Shown here one piece after another: positions 24,831 to 33,372 of a DNA stretch of 64,000 nt (the first letter of the stretch is position 1; the number at the start of each line of letters is the position of its first letter). The stretch covers positions 11,633 through 75,632 of the forward strand of contig DATDFL010000288.1 in NCBI GenBank assembly GCA_036522595.1. Reading direction: 5' to 3'. Below the pieces are notes generated by a model, which was not told where the DNA came from, made no database searches, and was given only the letters and a program-made list of their open reading frames with translations. Source of the DNA: AC-32 sp036522595. Lineage in GTDB: Bacteria > Actinomycetota > Thermoleophilia > Gaiellales > Gaiellaceae. The translations under genes and the position numbers were made by a program.

Positions 24831-26105
24831 GTGGCGAGAGCATCCGACGGTAACGAACAGCTTCTCTGCAGCTTCTGCGGGAAGAGTCAGCGCCAGGTCA
24901 AAAAGCTGATCGCAGGCCCTGGGGTCTACATCTGCGACGAGTGCATCGATCTCTGCAACGAGATCATCGACGAGGAGCTCACCGCTCCGGCGCAGCTCGA
25001 CCTCGACAACCTGCCGCGGCCGAAGGACATCTACGCCGTCCTGAACGATTACGTCGTCTCGCAGGAAGAGGCGAAGCGCACCCTGGCGGTCGCGGTCTAC
25101 AACCACTACAAGCGCGTGCAGATGGCGGCCGACGAGGACGACGTCGAGCTGCAGAAGTCGAACATCCTCCTGCTCGGCCCGACCGGCTGCGGGAAGACGC
25201 TGCTGGCCCAGACGCTGGCGCGGATCCTGAACGTGCCCTTCGCGATCGCCGACGCGACCGCGCTGACGGAGGCGGGCTACGTCGGGGAAGACGTCGAGAA
25301 CATCCTCCTGAAGCTGATCCAGGCGGCGGACTTCGACATCAAGAAGGCCGAGACCGGGATCATCTACATCGACGAGGTCGACAAGATCGCGCGCAAGGCG
25401 GACAACCCGTCGATCACGCGCGACGTCTCAGGTGAGGGCGTCCAGCAGGCGCTGCTGAAGATTCTCGAGGGGACGGTGGCCTCCGTGCCGCCGCAGGGCG
25501 GGCGCAAGCACCCGCACCAGGAGTTCCTCTCGATCGACACGACGAACATCCTCTTCATCTGCGGCGGCGCGTTCGCCGACCTGGAGAAGATCATCGGCAA
25601 GCGGATCGGCAAGCACGCCATGGGGTTCGGCGCCGAGATCCGCTCGCGCAACTCGTACGAGGCCTCGGAGATGCTCTCGCAGGTCATGCCCGAGGATCTG
25701 CTCTCCTACGGGCTGATCCCCGAGTTCATCGGCCGCCTCCCGGTGGTCTCCGCGGTGCACCAGCTGCAACGCGAGGATCTCGTCCAGATCCTGACCGAGC
25801 CAAAGAATGCGTTGACCCGGCAGTACCAGCGCTTCTTCGCCTACGACAACATCGAGCTCGTCTTCACCGAGGAGGCGCTCTGGGAGATCGCGGAGAAAGC
25901 GTTGGCGCGCGAGACCGGGGCACGCGGTTTGCGCTCGATCATCGAGGGCGCGCTGCTGGATGTCATGTTCGAGCTTCCGTCGCGCAAGGACGTCGTCAAG
26001 TGCGCGATCACGAAGGAGACGATCGAGCGTGGCATCAAGCCGACGCTCGTGACCTCCGCCGGCGCGGACGACGAGTCCGAAGAGCTGGCCGAAGAGTCCG
26101 CTTAG
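24831..26105 (+). CDS. clpX: ClpX, AAA+ unfoldase subunit of the Clp protease
   Basis: The 424-residue protein starts at GTG 24831. The zinc-binding domain has Cys13, Cys16, Cys35 and Cys38; the AAA+ module has Walker A GPTGCGKT, pore loop GYVGEDVEN, Walker B IIYIDEVDKI and the arginine-finger/sensor region LIPEFIGRLPV. The ClpP-docking IGF-type loop is seen as FGAE near KHAMG. It follows clpP on the same strand. All functional motifs are intact. Confidence 0.97.
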   Translation: MARASDGNEQLLCSFCGKSQRQVKKLIAGPGVYICDECIDLCNEIIDEELTAPAQLDLDNLPRPKDIYAVLNDYVVSQEEAKRTLAVAVYNHYKRVQMAADEDDVELQKSNILLLGPTGCGKTLLAQTLARILNVPFAIADATALTEAGYVGEDVENILLKLIQAADFDIKKAETGIIYIDEVDKIARKADNPSITRDVSGEGVQQALLKILEGTVASVPPQGGRKHPHQEFLSIDTTNILFICGGAFADLEKIIGKRIGKHAMGFGAEIRSRNSYEASEMLSQVMPEDLLSYGLIPEFIGRLPVVSAVHQLQREDLVQILTEPKNALTRQYQRFFAYDNIELVFTEEALWEIAEKALARETGARGLRSIIEGALLDVMFELPSRKDVVKCAITKETIERGIKPTLVTSAGADDESEELAEESA

Positions 26106-26120
26106 AGACCTGACACCGGG

Positions 26121-26948
26121 TTATCTCTGCAGCAACTCGAGCGCCTCGGTGACCCAGCGCTTCGCGCGGTCGACGTTCGGGCCGCCCGGTGCCAGCGCCA
26201 GCGCGTCCAGCTGCAGCTCGCACAGCACGATCAGCGCGCGGAACGGATCGGGCTCGGTGAGCACCTCCTCGATCCGTTCGGCCAGGCGCTCCGGCTTCAC
26301 CGATAGCTCTTGCACCCTCTCGGCCAGGCGCTTGGTGGTCGGCGGCCAGACCCTGTTCACCGCGTAGACGATCTGCAGCACCCGCAGGCAGGCGTCCAGG
26401 AGCCATTCGACGAGCTGGAGCCTGTCCCCCGGCCTCGTGACGGTGAGCAGCCCCGAGGCGTGGAAGCCGCCCCAGGGCAGCGCCGCATCCTCGATGCGCG
26501 CCGCCGCGAGGTCGTCCGGGTAGACGCGAAGGCGCTCCTGCCAGTCCTCCAGCAGCCCGACGCTCCGCAGGGAAACGCCGTTCACGAGCGCCTCGGCGGA
26601 ACCGGAGGGCTGCCCGGCCACGATGGAGTCGACCGAAGCTTCCGCGAACTCGCGCGACCACCAGATCGTCTCCACCGGTACGCCGTCCACAAAACCGAAA
26701 ACGCGGTTGGTCGGGACCCCCTGGGGGCCCCAGGTGTCCACCTGCTCGAACCCGAGCCGGCGCGCGTGCTCGAAGCACTCGGCGAGCTCGAGCTGTTCGG
26801 TCGTGACGAAGAGCATCTCGATGTCGGAGATCTCGTCCGCAACGCCGCGCGAGACGCTGCCGGTCAACACGACCTCCTCGACAACCGGCGGGAGCGCGTC
26901 GGCGACACGCTGTGCAAGCTCACGCAGCTCGCGCGTGCGATCTGGCAT
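26121..26948 (-). CDS. Nucleotidyltransferase-fold protein
   Basis: From ATG 26948 the 275-residue product has a Pol-beta-type nucleotidyltransferase motif G30-S-V-S-R-G ... D42-I-E44, followed by VETIWW as the likely third acidic position. The C-terminal 150 residues are helical. The classical D-x-D is D-x-E here. Resemblance is to kanamycin-nucleotidyltransferase or minimal-nucleotidyltransferase enzymes, but the substrate is unknown and resistance should not be assumed. It is convergent with clpX and lies 10 bases downstream of the flippase-like gene. Confidence 0.78.
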   Translation of the reverse strand: MPDRTRELRELAQRVADALPPVVEEVVLTGSVSRGVADEISDIEMLFVTTEQLELAECFEHARRLGFEQVDTWGPQGVPTNRVFGFVDGVPVETIWWSREFAEASVDSIVAGQPSGSAEALVNGVSLRSVGLLEDWQERLRVYPDDLAAARIEDAALPWGGFHASGLLTVTRPGDRLQLVEWLLDACLRVLQIVYAVNRVWPPTTKRLAERVQELSVKPERLAERIEEVLTEPDPFRALIVLCELQLDALALAPGGPNVDRAKRWVTEALELLQR

Positions 26949-26958
26949 CGGGCGAATC

Positions 26959-27909
26959 CTACGAGCGCTCCGGCTCGGCGGCTTTCGCGCGGCCAATGAT
27001 CTCTCGCAGCCGCAGCGTCCTCAACATCAGGAAGATCACGAGGGCCCCGATCGCCACATTGAAAATCGTGACCGCTACGTACTGACCGACGCTGAAGGCG
27101 AGCAGGCGCGAGGTCGGCGCCTGCCCGTGCAGGATCGCGACCAGGAACCCTTGCTTCGTCCCGGCGCCGCCCGGGGAGAACGGCAGCAGCGTCGAGAGGC
27201 TGTCCACGACCTGGCAGAGCAGCGCGTTGTGGATCGTCGCGTGCACGTGGAAGGCCTTCAGGAACCAGTAGAGCGATGCGATCCGCAGGACCCAGCTCAA
27301 GAGCTGCCAGCTCGCGACCTCACGCAGATAGCGCCGCCGGTCGCGGAGGATTGCGAAGCCCCGGCCGAACCGCTGCTTCAGGTCGGCGTTCTGCGCGAGC
27401 CTCCACGAGAGCCAGATCACAGCGAGCGTGACCGCCGCAACGACCGTCGCCGTGGTCTTGCCGTGATCGAGGAGCCAGCCCCAGTCGAAGGCAGGCGTGT
27501 GGATGCTCGGAACCACGCCCTGGGAGAGCGCCCAGAGGAAGAACGCCGTCGCGAGGACAAAGTCGAGCAGCGTCTCCGCGACGAGCGTCGTGCCCAGTGT
27601 CGTGTAAGTGGTGTCCGGATAGCGGTGCCGGACGAGGTAGAGCTTGACCAGGTCGCCCGCCCGGCCCGGAACGATCGAGTTGATCCCCACGCCCGCGACA
27701 TACGCGCCGCAGACCGGCGCCCAGCGGATGCGGATCTCCGGAAACGATGCCCGGAGGATGTTCCGCCAGGCGACTGTCCGCAGCAGCACCTTGCCGAAGT
27801 GGAGCCCGAGTGCGATCGCGAGCGCGCCCCAGCCGACCCCGGCGAGCTCGTCGAAGAACACCTTGACCGCGTGAAAGAACTCACCCACGTCCTCGTAAAC
27901 TTGCCTCAT
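26959..27909 (-). CDS. UPF0104 / lysylphosphatidylglycerol-flippase-like membrane protein
   Basis: From ATG 27909 the 316-residue protein has about eight hydrophobic segments and the family motif GRAGDLVKLYLVRHR with VPG preceding it, and LPFSPGGAGTKQGFL late in the protein. These are hallmarks of the MprF transmembrane / YbhN / AglD family. There is no synthetase domain, so it is a stand-alone transporter-like subunit. Its start codon overlaps the valS start codon on the other strand within CATG at 27907-27910. Confidence 0.85.
   Translation of the reverse strand: MRQVYEDVGEFFHAVKVFFDELAGVGWGALAIALGLHFGKVLLRTVAWRNILRASFPEIRIRWAPVCGAYVAGVGINSIVPGRAGDLVKLYLVRHRYPDTTYTTLGTTLVAETLLDFVLATAFFLWALSQGVVPSIHTPAFDWGWLLDHGKTTATVVAAVTLAVIWLSWRLAQNADLKQRFGRGFAILRDRRRYLREVASWQLLSWVLRIASLYWFLKAFHVHATIHNALLCQVVDSLSTLLPFSPGGAGTKQGFLVAILHGQAPTSRLLAFSVGQYVAVTIFNVAIGALVIFLMLRTLRLREIIGRAKAAEPERS
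27896..27901 (+). promoter_or_regulatory. -10 box (TAAACT) for a leaderless valS transcript
   Basis: TAAACT fits TANNNT and ends 6 bases before the valS ATG, the spacing expected when transcription begins at the A of the start codon. There is no Shine-Dalgarno sequence before valS. No convincing -35 box is present (TTGACC at 27863 is too far, 27 bases). Leaderless mRNAs of this form are common in actinobacteria. Confidence 0.5.
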
Positions 27910-30319
27910 GGAGCCGCTGTACGACCACAAGGCCGTCGAAGAGCGCTGGCAGCGCACCTGGGAAGAGGAGGGTCTCTACAACGCCGATCCGGATTCGGGC
28001 GGCGAAACCTTCGTGATCATGCACCCGCCGCCGAACATCTCCGGCTCGCTCTCGATCGGCCACGCGCTGCAGCTCTCGCTGGAGGACGCGCTGATCCGGT
28101 GGCACCGGATGCGCGGCTTCGACACGCTCTTCCAGCCCGGCTACGACCACGGCGGAATCTCGACCTGGGCCGCGATCGGGCGCGAGCTCGCGAAGGACGG
28201 CAAGACGCAGCGCGACCTCGGCCGCTCGGGCTTCGACGCCTACGCCGAAGAGTGGCTCCAGAAGTACGGCGGCACGATCATGAGCCAGTTCCGGCTGCTG
28301 GGCGCGTCGCTCGACTACCGGCGCGAGCGGTTCACCATGGACCCCGGTTACTACCGCGCCGTGATCCGCTGGTTCGTCCACCTCTACGAGCGCGGCTGGA
28401 TCTACCAGGCGAGCCGCATCGTCAACTGGTGCCCGCGCGACCAGACCGCGCTCTCCGACCTCGAGGTCGAGCACCAGGAGACCGACGACAGGCTCTCGTA
28501 CATCCGCTACCCGCTGGCGGACGGCTCCGGCCATGTGACGATCGCGACCGTGCGGCCGGCGACCATCCTGGCCGACGTCGCCGTCGCCGTGCATCCGGAG
28601 GACGAGCGCTACAAAGATCTCGTCGGCAAGGAGGCGGTCGTGCCCTTCGTGGAGCGACACGTCCCCCTGATCGCGGACGAGCGGGTCGACCCGGAGTTCG
28701 GAACCGGCGCGCTGAAGGTCACGCCCGGGCACGACCCGATGGACTTCGAGATCGGCCAGGACCACCACCTGCCCGAGGTGACAGTGATCGGGGAGGACGG
28801 TCTCATGAGCGAGGAGGCCGGCGAGCTCGCAGGGCTCACGCAGGAGGAGGCGGGCGAGCGCGTCATCGCCTGGGCGCGGGACCGCGACCTCCTCGACCGG
28901 CAGGAGCCGTACCGGCACTCGGTCGGCCACTGCAGCCGCTGCAAGACGCGGATCGAGCCGCTCGTGGTGCCGCAGTGGTGGGTCGCGATGGAGGAGCTGG
29001 CCGCGCCGGCGATCGCCGCGATCCGCGAAGGGCGCGTTCGCTTCACGCCCGAGCGCTTCTCGCGCGTGTGCCTCGACTGGCTCGAGAACGTCCGCCCGTG
29101 GTGCATCTCGCGGCAGATCTGGTGGGGCCATCGCATCCCCGTCTGGTACTGCCCCGACGGACACGTGACCGTTGCCGAGGACACACCGGACGCCTGCGCG
29201 GAGTGCGGCTCGACGGAGCTGCGCCAGGACGAGGACGTGCTCGACACCTGGTTCTCGTCGGCGCTCTACCCGTTCGCGACGCTTGGCTGGCCTGACCAGA
29301 CCCCGGAGCTCGAGTGCTACTACCCGGGCGACGTGCTCACGACCGCGCGGGACATCATCTTCCTCTGGGTCGCGCGGATGATCTTCGCCGGGCTCGAGCT
29401 GCTCGGCGAGGACCCGTATCACGACGTCGTCATCCACTCCTACCTTCTGAACCCGGAGGGCAAGCGCATGGGGCGGACGCTCGGGACGGTGGTCGACCCC
29501 GAGGAGGTGCTCGAGCCGTACGGCGCCGACGCCACCCGCTACGGACTGCTCTGGATGACCTCGAGCCAGGACCCCCGCTTCTCGTTCGGCTCGATCGAGG
29601 AGGGCCGCAAGCTCGCGATCAAGCTCTGGAACGTGTCACGGCTGCTCCTGCAGAATGCCGGCGGCGAGAGCCCCGACCTGCGCCCGCGGGATCTCGAGGA
29701 ACGCTGGGTGCTCGCCCGGATCGACGCCGGCCGCGCGGAGCTCGAGCAGCTGCTCTCGCGCTGCGACTTCGCCGCAGCGGTGCGGCTGCTCTACCGCCTG
29801 ACCTTCGACGATTTCTGCGACTGGTACGCCGAGGCGATCAAGCCCCGGCTCTACGACGGCGACCTCGACGCGCGCGCAACTGCCCTCGCCGCGCTCGAGC
29901 GGCTGCTGAAGCTCCTCCATCCGGTGATGCCGCACGTGACCGAGGAGATCTGGTCGCAGTTCCACGACGACCGGCTGATCGTCGCCCCCTGGCCCGAGCC
30001 CGACGAGCGGTTCGCCGCAGACGCGGCCGCACTCGACCGCGTCCAGCAGCTGGCGCGGACCTTCCGGCGCAGCGGCGTCCTCGTCGAGCTCGAAGGGGAC
30101 GAGCGGCGGATCTTCGACGCGGTGGTCAAGCCTGGCCGCGCCAAGGCCGACGGCGGGAATCTGGAGGCCGAGGTCGAGCGGCTTCGCGGCGAGATCGCCC
30201 GCGCCGAGGGGATGCTGGCCAACGACCGCTTCGTCCAGAACGCTCCGGGCGATGTCGTCGAGGCGGAGCGCGAGAAGCTGGAGCGCTACCGCCGCGAGCT
30301 CGATGCGCTCTCCACTTGA
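27908..30319 (+). CDS. valS: Valyl-tRNA synthetase-like class I synthetase with altered HIGH and KMSKS motifs
   Basis: The 803-residue protein has the ValS layout: catalytic start PPPNISGSLSIGHAL, an editing (CP1) domain with VRPATILADVAVAVHPEDERY and GTGALKVTPGHDPMDFE, a Cys pair region (CPDGHV ... CAECG), WFSSALYP, an anticodon-binding domain and a C-terminal coiled-coil arm ending near 803. The HIGH motif is S49-I-G-H52 and the KMSKS loop reads K519-R-M-G-R-T, so canonical His and Lys positions are changed. It is also shorter than the usual 870-950 residues. Either this is a lineage-specific functional form or a paralogue; no other valS is in the window. It starts within the divergent neighbour's start codon and overlaps folC. 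Confidence 0.88.
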   Translation: MEPLYDHKAVEERWQRTWEEEGLYNADPDSGGETFVIMHPPPNISGSLSIGHALQLSLEDALIRWHRMRGFDTLFQPGYDHGGISTWAAIGRELAKDGKTQRDLGRSGFDAYAEEWLQKYGGTIMSQFRLLGASLDYRRERFTMDPGYYRAVIRWFVHLYERGWIYQASRIVNWCPRDQTALSDLEVEHQETDDRLSYIRYPLADGSGHVTIATVRPATILADVAVAVHPEDERYKDLVGKEAVVPFVERHVPLIADERVDPEFGTGALKVTPGHDPMDFEIGQDHHLPEVTVIGEDGLMSEEAGELAGLTQEEAGERVIAWARDRDLLDRQEPYRHSVGHCSRCKTRIEPLVVPQWWVAMEELAAPAIAAIREGRVRFTPERFSRVCLDWLENVRPWCISRQIWWGHRIPVWYCPDGHVTVAEDTPDACAECGSTELRQDEDVLDTWFSSALYPFATLGWPDQTPELECYYPGDVLTTARDIIFLWVARMIFAGLELLGEDPYHDVVIHSYLLNPEGKRMGRTLGTVVDPEEVLEPYGADATRYGLLWMTSSQDPRFSFGSIEEGRKLAIKLWNVSRLLLQNAGGESPDLRPRDLEERWVLARIDAGRAELEQLLSRCDFAAAVRLLYRLTFDDFCDWYAEAIKPRLYDGDLDARATALAALERLLKLLHPVMPHVTEEIWSQFHDDRLIVAPWPEPDERFAADAAALDRVQQLARTFRRSGVLVELEGDERRIFDAVVKPGRAKADGGNLEAEVERLRGEIARAEGMLANDRFVQNAPGDVVEAEREKLERYRRELDALST

Positions 30320-31331
30320 GTGGCTCGAATCGCTCTCGCCCTGGCCCGAGGAGTTCGGGCTGGGGCGGATGCACGCGCTGCTGACCGAGCTCGGCGAGCC
30401 GCAGCGCGCCTACCCGGCGATCCATGTCGTCGGTACGAACGGCAAGTCGACGGCGACGCGCCGCGCCGCCGCGTTCCTGCAGCGCGAGGGCCTCAGCGTC
30501 GGCGCCTACACCTCGCCCCACGTCGCCGGCTGGAGCGAGCGGATTCAGGTCGACGGCGAGGACGCGAACCTCGAAGGCGCACTCGAGCGCGTTCGCGGGG
30601 CCGCCGAGCGGGTGGGCGCCACGCAGTTCGAGGTGCTCACAGCGGCCGCGCTCGCGGAGTTCGCGGCGGCCCAGGTCGACGTTGCCGTCGTCGAGGCCGG
30701 CCTCGGCGGACGGCTCGATGCCACGAACGTCCTCGACGCGCGCATCGTCGTGCTCACCAACGTCGGGCTCGACCACACCGACGTCCTCGGCGAGACGCGC
30801 GAGCAGATCGCGGCCGAGAAGCTGGCAGTCGTCTCGCCCGAGGCGACGCTGATCGTCGGCGAGGCGGAGTGGGGCGGCTGCTACGCACAGGACGTGGGAC
30901 GGGCCGCCGCCGAGGCGTTCCTCGGCCGCGAGCTGGACGGGGACGTCGAGATCTCGCTCCCGGGCCGGTTCGACGTCGTCGGCGACGACGTCTTCTCGGG
31001 CGCGCACAATCCAGCCGGGATCGAATGGCTCCTCGAGCGCCTGCCCCGAAACGACTACACGATCGTCGCGTCGATCCTCGCGGACAAGCACGCCGCGGAG
31101 ATGCTGCGCCTGCTGGCGCGGGCCGGCCGGACGCTCATCGCGACCTCGTCGAGGAGCGCGCGCGCACTGCCCGCCGACGAGCTCGCGCGCGCCGCCGAGC
31201 CGTTCTTCGACTCCGTCGGAGTGGAGGCCGATCCCGAGCGGGCGCTCGACCGCGCCGAGAGCCCCGTCCTCGTCACCGGCTCGCTGTACCTGCTCTCGGA
31301 CCTCTCCGTCCGCCTCCAGCGCATACCATGA
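30303..31331 (+). CDS. folC: Folylpolyglutamate synthase / dihydrofolate synthase (Mur ligase family)
   Basis: From ATG 30303, 17 bases inside the end of valS, the 342-residue product has the P-loop HVVGTNGKST (44-49 core), the Mur ligase segment GLGGRLDATNVL, GLDHTDVLGETREQIAAEKL and the C-terminal domain with FSGAHNPAG and VLVTGSLYLL. It is short for FolC (usually about 420), with abbreviated central and C-terminal regions. valS-folC order is common in bacteria. Glutamylates folates using ATP in the cytoplasm. Confidence 0.92.
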   Translation: MRSPLEWLESLSPWPEEFGLGRMHALLTELGEPQRAYPAIHVVGTNGKSTATRRAAAFLQREGLSVGAYTSPHVAGWSERIQVDGEDANLEGALERVRGAAERVGATQFEVLTAAALAEFAAAQVDVAVVEAGLGGRLDATNVLDARIVVLTNVGLDHTDVLGETREQIAAEKLAVVSPEATLIVGEAEWGGCYAQDVGRAAAEAFLGRELDGDVEISLPGRFDVVGDDVFSGAHNPAGIEWLLERLPRNDYTIVASILADKHAAEMLRLLARAGRTLIATSSRSARALPADELARAAEPFFDSVGVEADPERALDRAESPVLVTGSLYLLSDLSVRLQRIP

Positions 31332-31441
31332 GAAAACTCGGCGAGAAGCTGAGCGTCTTCGCAGTCGCCGCGGTCGTCGTCCTGATGATCGTCGGCCTCG
31401 CGTTTGGCGCCGGGTATCTCGTCGGAAAGGTCCTCCTCTGA
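31328..31441 (+). CDS. Tiny single-span membrane protein
   Basis: The ATG at 31328 overlaps the folC stop (ATGA). The 37-residue product is MRKLGEKLS followed by one transmembrane helix (about residues 10-32, rich in Val, Ala, Gly) and a short basic end. Coupling and sequence design argue that it is real although very small. Function unknown. Confidence 0.65.
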   Translation: MRKLGEKLSVFAVAAVVVLMIVGLAFGAGYLVGKVLL

Positions 31442-31970
31442 CGGAGGGGTTGCGACGCTAGCCGACAACGGAATCTTCGATTTCTTCAGTTCCAGCACGT
31501 GGGCTGTGATCCGGAACTTGTCGCTGTTCGTGGTCGCGGTCTTCTGGCTGTCGGTCGCGTTCTGGGTTTTCAAGGATGCGCGCCGCCGGATCGAAGATCC
31601 CTGGCTCGTCGGCATGTCGACGGTGCTGGGGCTCGTGCCGTTCATCGGCCCGCTGATCTACATGCTCTTCCGGCCGCCCGAGTACCTCGAGGACGTGCGG
31701 GAGCGTGAGCTCGAGATCAAGGCGATGGAGGAACGGCTCTCCCGGCGCGACCTGCACTGCCCCGTCTGCCGCGCCGACGTCGATCCCGCATTCCTCGTCT
31801 GCCCGGTCTGCACCACGCGCCTGCGCCAGTCGTGCCGGAACTGCAAGGCGCCGCTCGAGGCGCTCTGGCAGGTCTGCCCGTACTGCGAGACCGCGGTCGA
31901 GCCGGCCGCCGTGGAGCAGCTCGACCAGACGCAGGCCTTGGCGCCCCCGCGGCGCGAGCGCCGCGCTTAG
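31404..31970 (+). CDS. Membrane protein with double zinc ribbon (start uncertain)
   Basis: Recognisable protein begins at LADNGIFDFFSSSTWAVIRNL (base 31458), with two transmembrane segments (about FVVAVFWLSVAFWVF and VLGLVPFIGPLIYMLF), a helix (YLEDVRERELEIKAMEERL) and two zinc ribbons with Cys pairs CPVC ... CPVC and CRNC ... CPYC. The only canonical in-frame start is TTG 31404, inside the preceding tiny gene and without a ribosome binding site; GGAGGGG at 31443-31449 instead points to a non-canonical start near 31455-31458. Function unknown; zinc-ribbon membrane proteins of this layout are frequent in actinobacteria. Confidence 0.8.
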   Translation: MAPGISSERSSSDGGVATLADNGIFDFFSSSTWAVIRNLSLFVVAVFWLSVAFWVFKDARRRIEDPWLVGMSTVLGLVPFIGPLIYMLFRPPEYLEDVRERELEIKAMEERLSRRDLHCPVCRADVDPAFLVCPVCTTRLRQSCRNCKAPLEALWQVCPYCETAVEPAAVEQLDQTQALAPPRRERRA

Positions 31971-31991
31971 GCGTCGCTCGCGATGCCGTCA

Positions 31992-32045
31992 TCAGGACGT
32001 GCGGGCTTTGCCCGTGCGTCCGTCTGAAATGACCGGTCGATCCGC
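31992..32045 (+). repeat. 54-bp intergenic element, copy 1
   Basis: This element matches, base for base in length, the reverse complement of 40052-40105. The last 24-25 bases (32021-32045) are identical. The first half forms a hairpin CGGGC-TTT-GCCCG, where copy 2 has CCGGC-TTT-GCCGG: one pair has switched from G-C to C-G, a compensatory change, and the next outer pair is G-T here and A-T there. It lies between the zinc-ribbon gene and the ndk promoter. Confidence 0.85.
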
Positions 32046-32074
32046 TGCGAAGACAGCCGTCCAGCTCTTAGACT
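32045..32074 (+). promoter_or_regulatory. Promoter of ndk (CTGCGA-N18-TAGACT)
   Basis: CTGCGA at 32045-32050 and TAGACT at 32069-32074 are 18 bases apart, and the ndk ATG is 9 bases past the -10 box, so the leader is only a few bases long. The -35 box directly abuts the end of the 54-bp element. Confidence 0.6.
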
Positions 32075-32083
32075 CGGCGCGGC

Positions 32084-32491
32084 ATGGCAGCCGAGCGGAC
32101 GCTGGTCCTGATCAAGCCTGACGCGATGCGGCGGCAGCTCGCGGGCGAGATCCTCGCGCGCTTCGAGCGCCGGGGCCTCCTCGTGCGCGAGGCGAAGCTT
32201 TTGACCGTGGATCGCGGTCTCGCGGAGACGCACTACGCCGAGCACGCGGAGAAGCCGTTCTTCGGCGAGCTCGTCGAGTTCATCACCTCGGGGCCGACGC
32301 TGGCGCTCGTCCTCGAGGGCGAAGGCGCAATCGCGACCGTGCGCCGGACAATGGGCGCGACCAATCCGGCCGACTCGGAGCCCGGCTCGATCCGCGGCGA
32401 CTTCGCGCTCTCGATGCCCGACAACCTCGTCCACGGCTCCGACTCCCCCGAGTCGGCCGGGCGCGAGATCGGGCTCTGGTTCGGTGGCTGA
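32084..32491 (+). CDS. ndk: Nucleoside diphosphate kinase
   Basis: The 135-residue protein starts at ATG 32084. It has ERTLVLIKPDAMRR at the start, RRTMGATNPADSEPGSIRGDF in the Kpn-loop/helix region, and the phosphorylated His117 in NLVHGSDSPESA. Length and motifs are standard for the hexameric or tetrameric enzyme that transfers phosphate between nucleoside tri- and diphosphates. Transcribed from its own promoter with a minimal leader. Confidence 0.97.
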   Translation: MAAERTLVLIKPDAMRRQLAGEILARFERRGLLVREAKLLTVDRGLAETHYAEHAEKPFFGELVEFITSGPTLALVLEGEGAIATVRRTMGATNPADSEPGSIRGDFALSMPDNLVHGSDSPESAGREIGLWFGG

Positions 32492-32565
32492 GGCGGTCGC
32501 TTGCGACGCCGATAATGGAGGCCGTGCCCGCTTGGCCGGCGCGGCCGTTTAACGCACTGTCTGGG

Positions 32566-33372
32566 ATGACGAACAAAGACTCAGCTCGCCGCGACCTCGC
32601 CTCTGAGCCGGATTACGTCGCGGTCAACCGCGAGGGCTGGACGCAGGCGAACGCGGAGTACACAGACCGGCAGGCAGAGGGCGCCTGGGCCCAGGAGGAG
32701 ATCACGTGGGGCAAGTGGTCGATCCCGGAGCGCGAGGTGCAGATCCTTCCCGACTTCACGGGTGTGGACGTCGTCGAGCTCGGCTGCGGCACCGGGTACT
32801 TCGGCTCCTGGCTGAAGCGGGCCGGCGCGCAACGCGTCGTCGGCGTCGACGTCACGCCCGCGCAGCTCGAAACCGCTCGCAGGCTGAACGACCAGCATGG
32901 CCTCGGGCTGGAGCTCGTCGAGGCAAACGCGGAGGAGACCGGGTTGCCGGGCGAGTCCTTCGACGTGGCCTTCTCAGAGTACGGCGCCTCGATCTGGTGC
33001 GACCCGGCGAAGTGGATCCCCGAGGCGGCGCGCCTCCTGCGGCCGGGCGGTGAGCTCATCTTCATGCGGGGGGCGACGCTGCAGCTGCTCTGCATGCCGG
33101 ACACCGGCCCGGTCAGCGAGCGGCTCGTGCGCCCGCAGAAGGGCCTCTACAAGCTCGAGTGGTACGACGACGATCCCGGCGTCGAGTTCCACCCGGGCTT
33201 CGGCGAGATGTTCCGGATCCTCCGCGAGAACGGCTTCGAGCTGCTCGACTTCCGCGAGCTCTACGCGCCCGAGGACGCCGTCGACCACGAGTACTACGAC
33301 ACGGTTCCAGCCGCTTGGGCCAAGCAGTGGCCCGACGAGGAGATTTGGCGGCTCCGCCTGCGCCCCCGCTGA
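32566..33372 (+). CDS. SAM-dependent methyltransferase (class I)
   Basis: From ATG 32566 (an in-frame ATG at 32515 is possible) the 268-residue protein has the class I SAM-binding motif VVELGCGTGYFG, the acidic post-strand residue VVGVDVTPAQLE, and motif SFDVAFSEYGASIW. The N-terminal YVAVNREGWTQANAEY is typical of small-molecule methyltransferases in actinobacteria. The substrate is not predictable. Its stop overlaps the proposed CTG start of maf. Confidence 0.9.
   Translation: MTNKDSARRDLASEPDYVAVNREGWTQANAEYTDRQAEGAWAQEEITWGKWSIPEREVQILPDFTGVDVVELGCGTGYFGSWLKRAGAQRVVGVDVTPAQLETARRLNDQHGLGLELVEANAEETGLPGESFDVAFSEYGASIWCDPAKWIPEAARLLRPGGELIFMRGATLQLLCMPDTGPVSERLVRPQKGLYKLEWYDDDPGVEFHPGFGEMFRILRENGFELLDFRELYAPEDAVDHEYYDTVPAAWAKQWPDEEIWRLRLRPR

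Noticed and set aside
26121..26948. Nucleotidyltransferase considered as an aminoglycoside-resistance gene
   Set aside because: Only the general nucleotidyltransferase motif is present; nothing in sequence or context supports a drug substrate.
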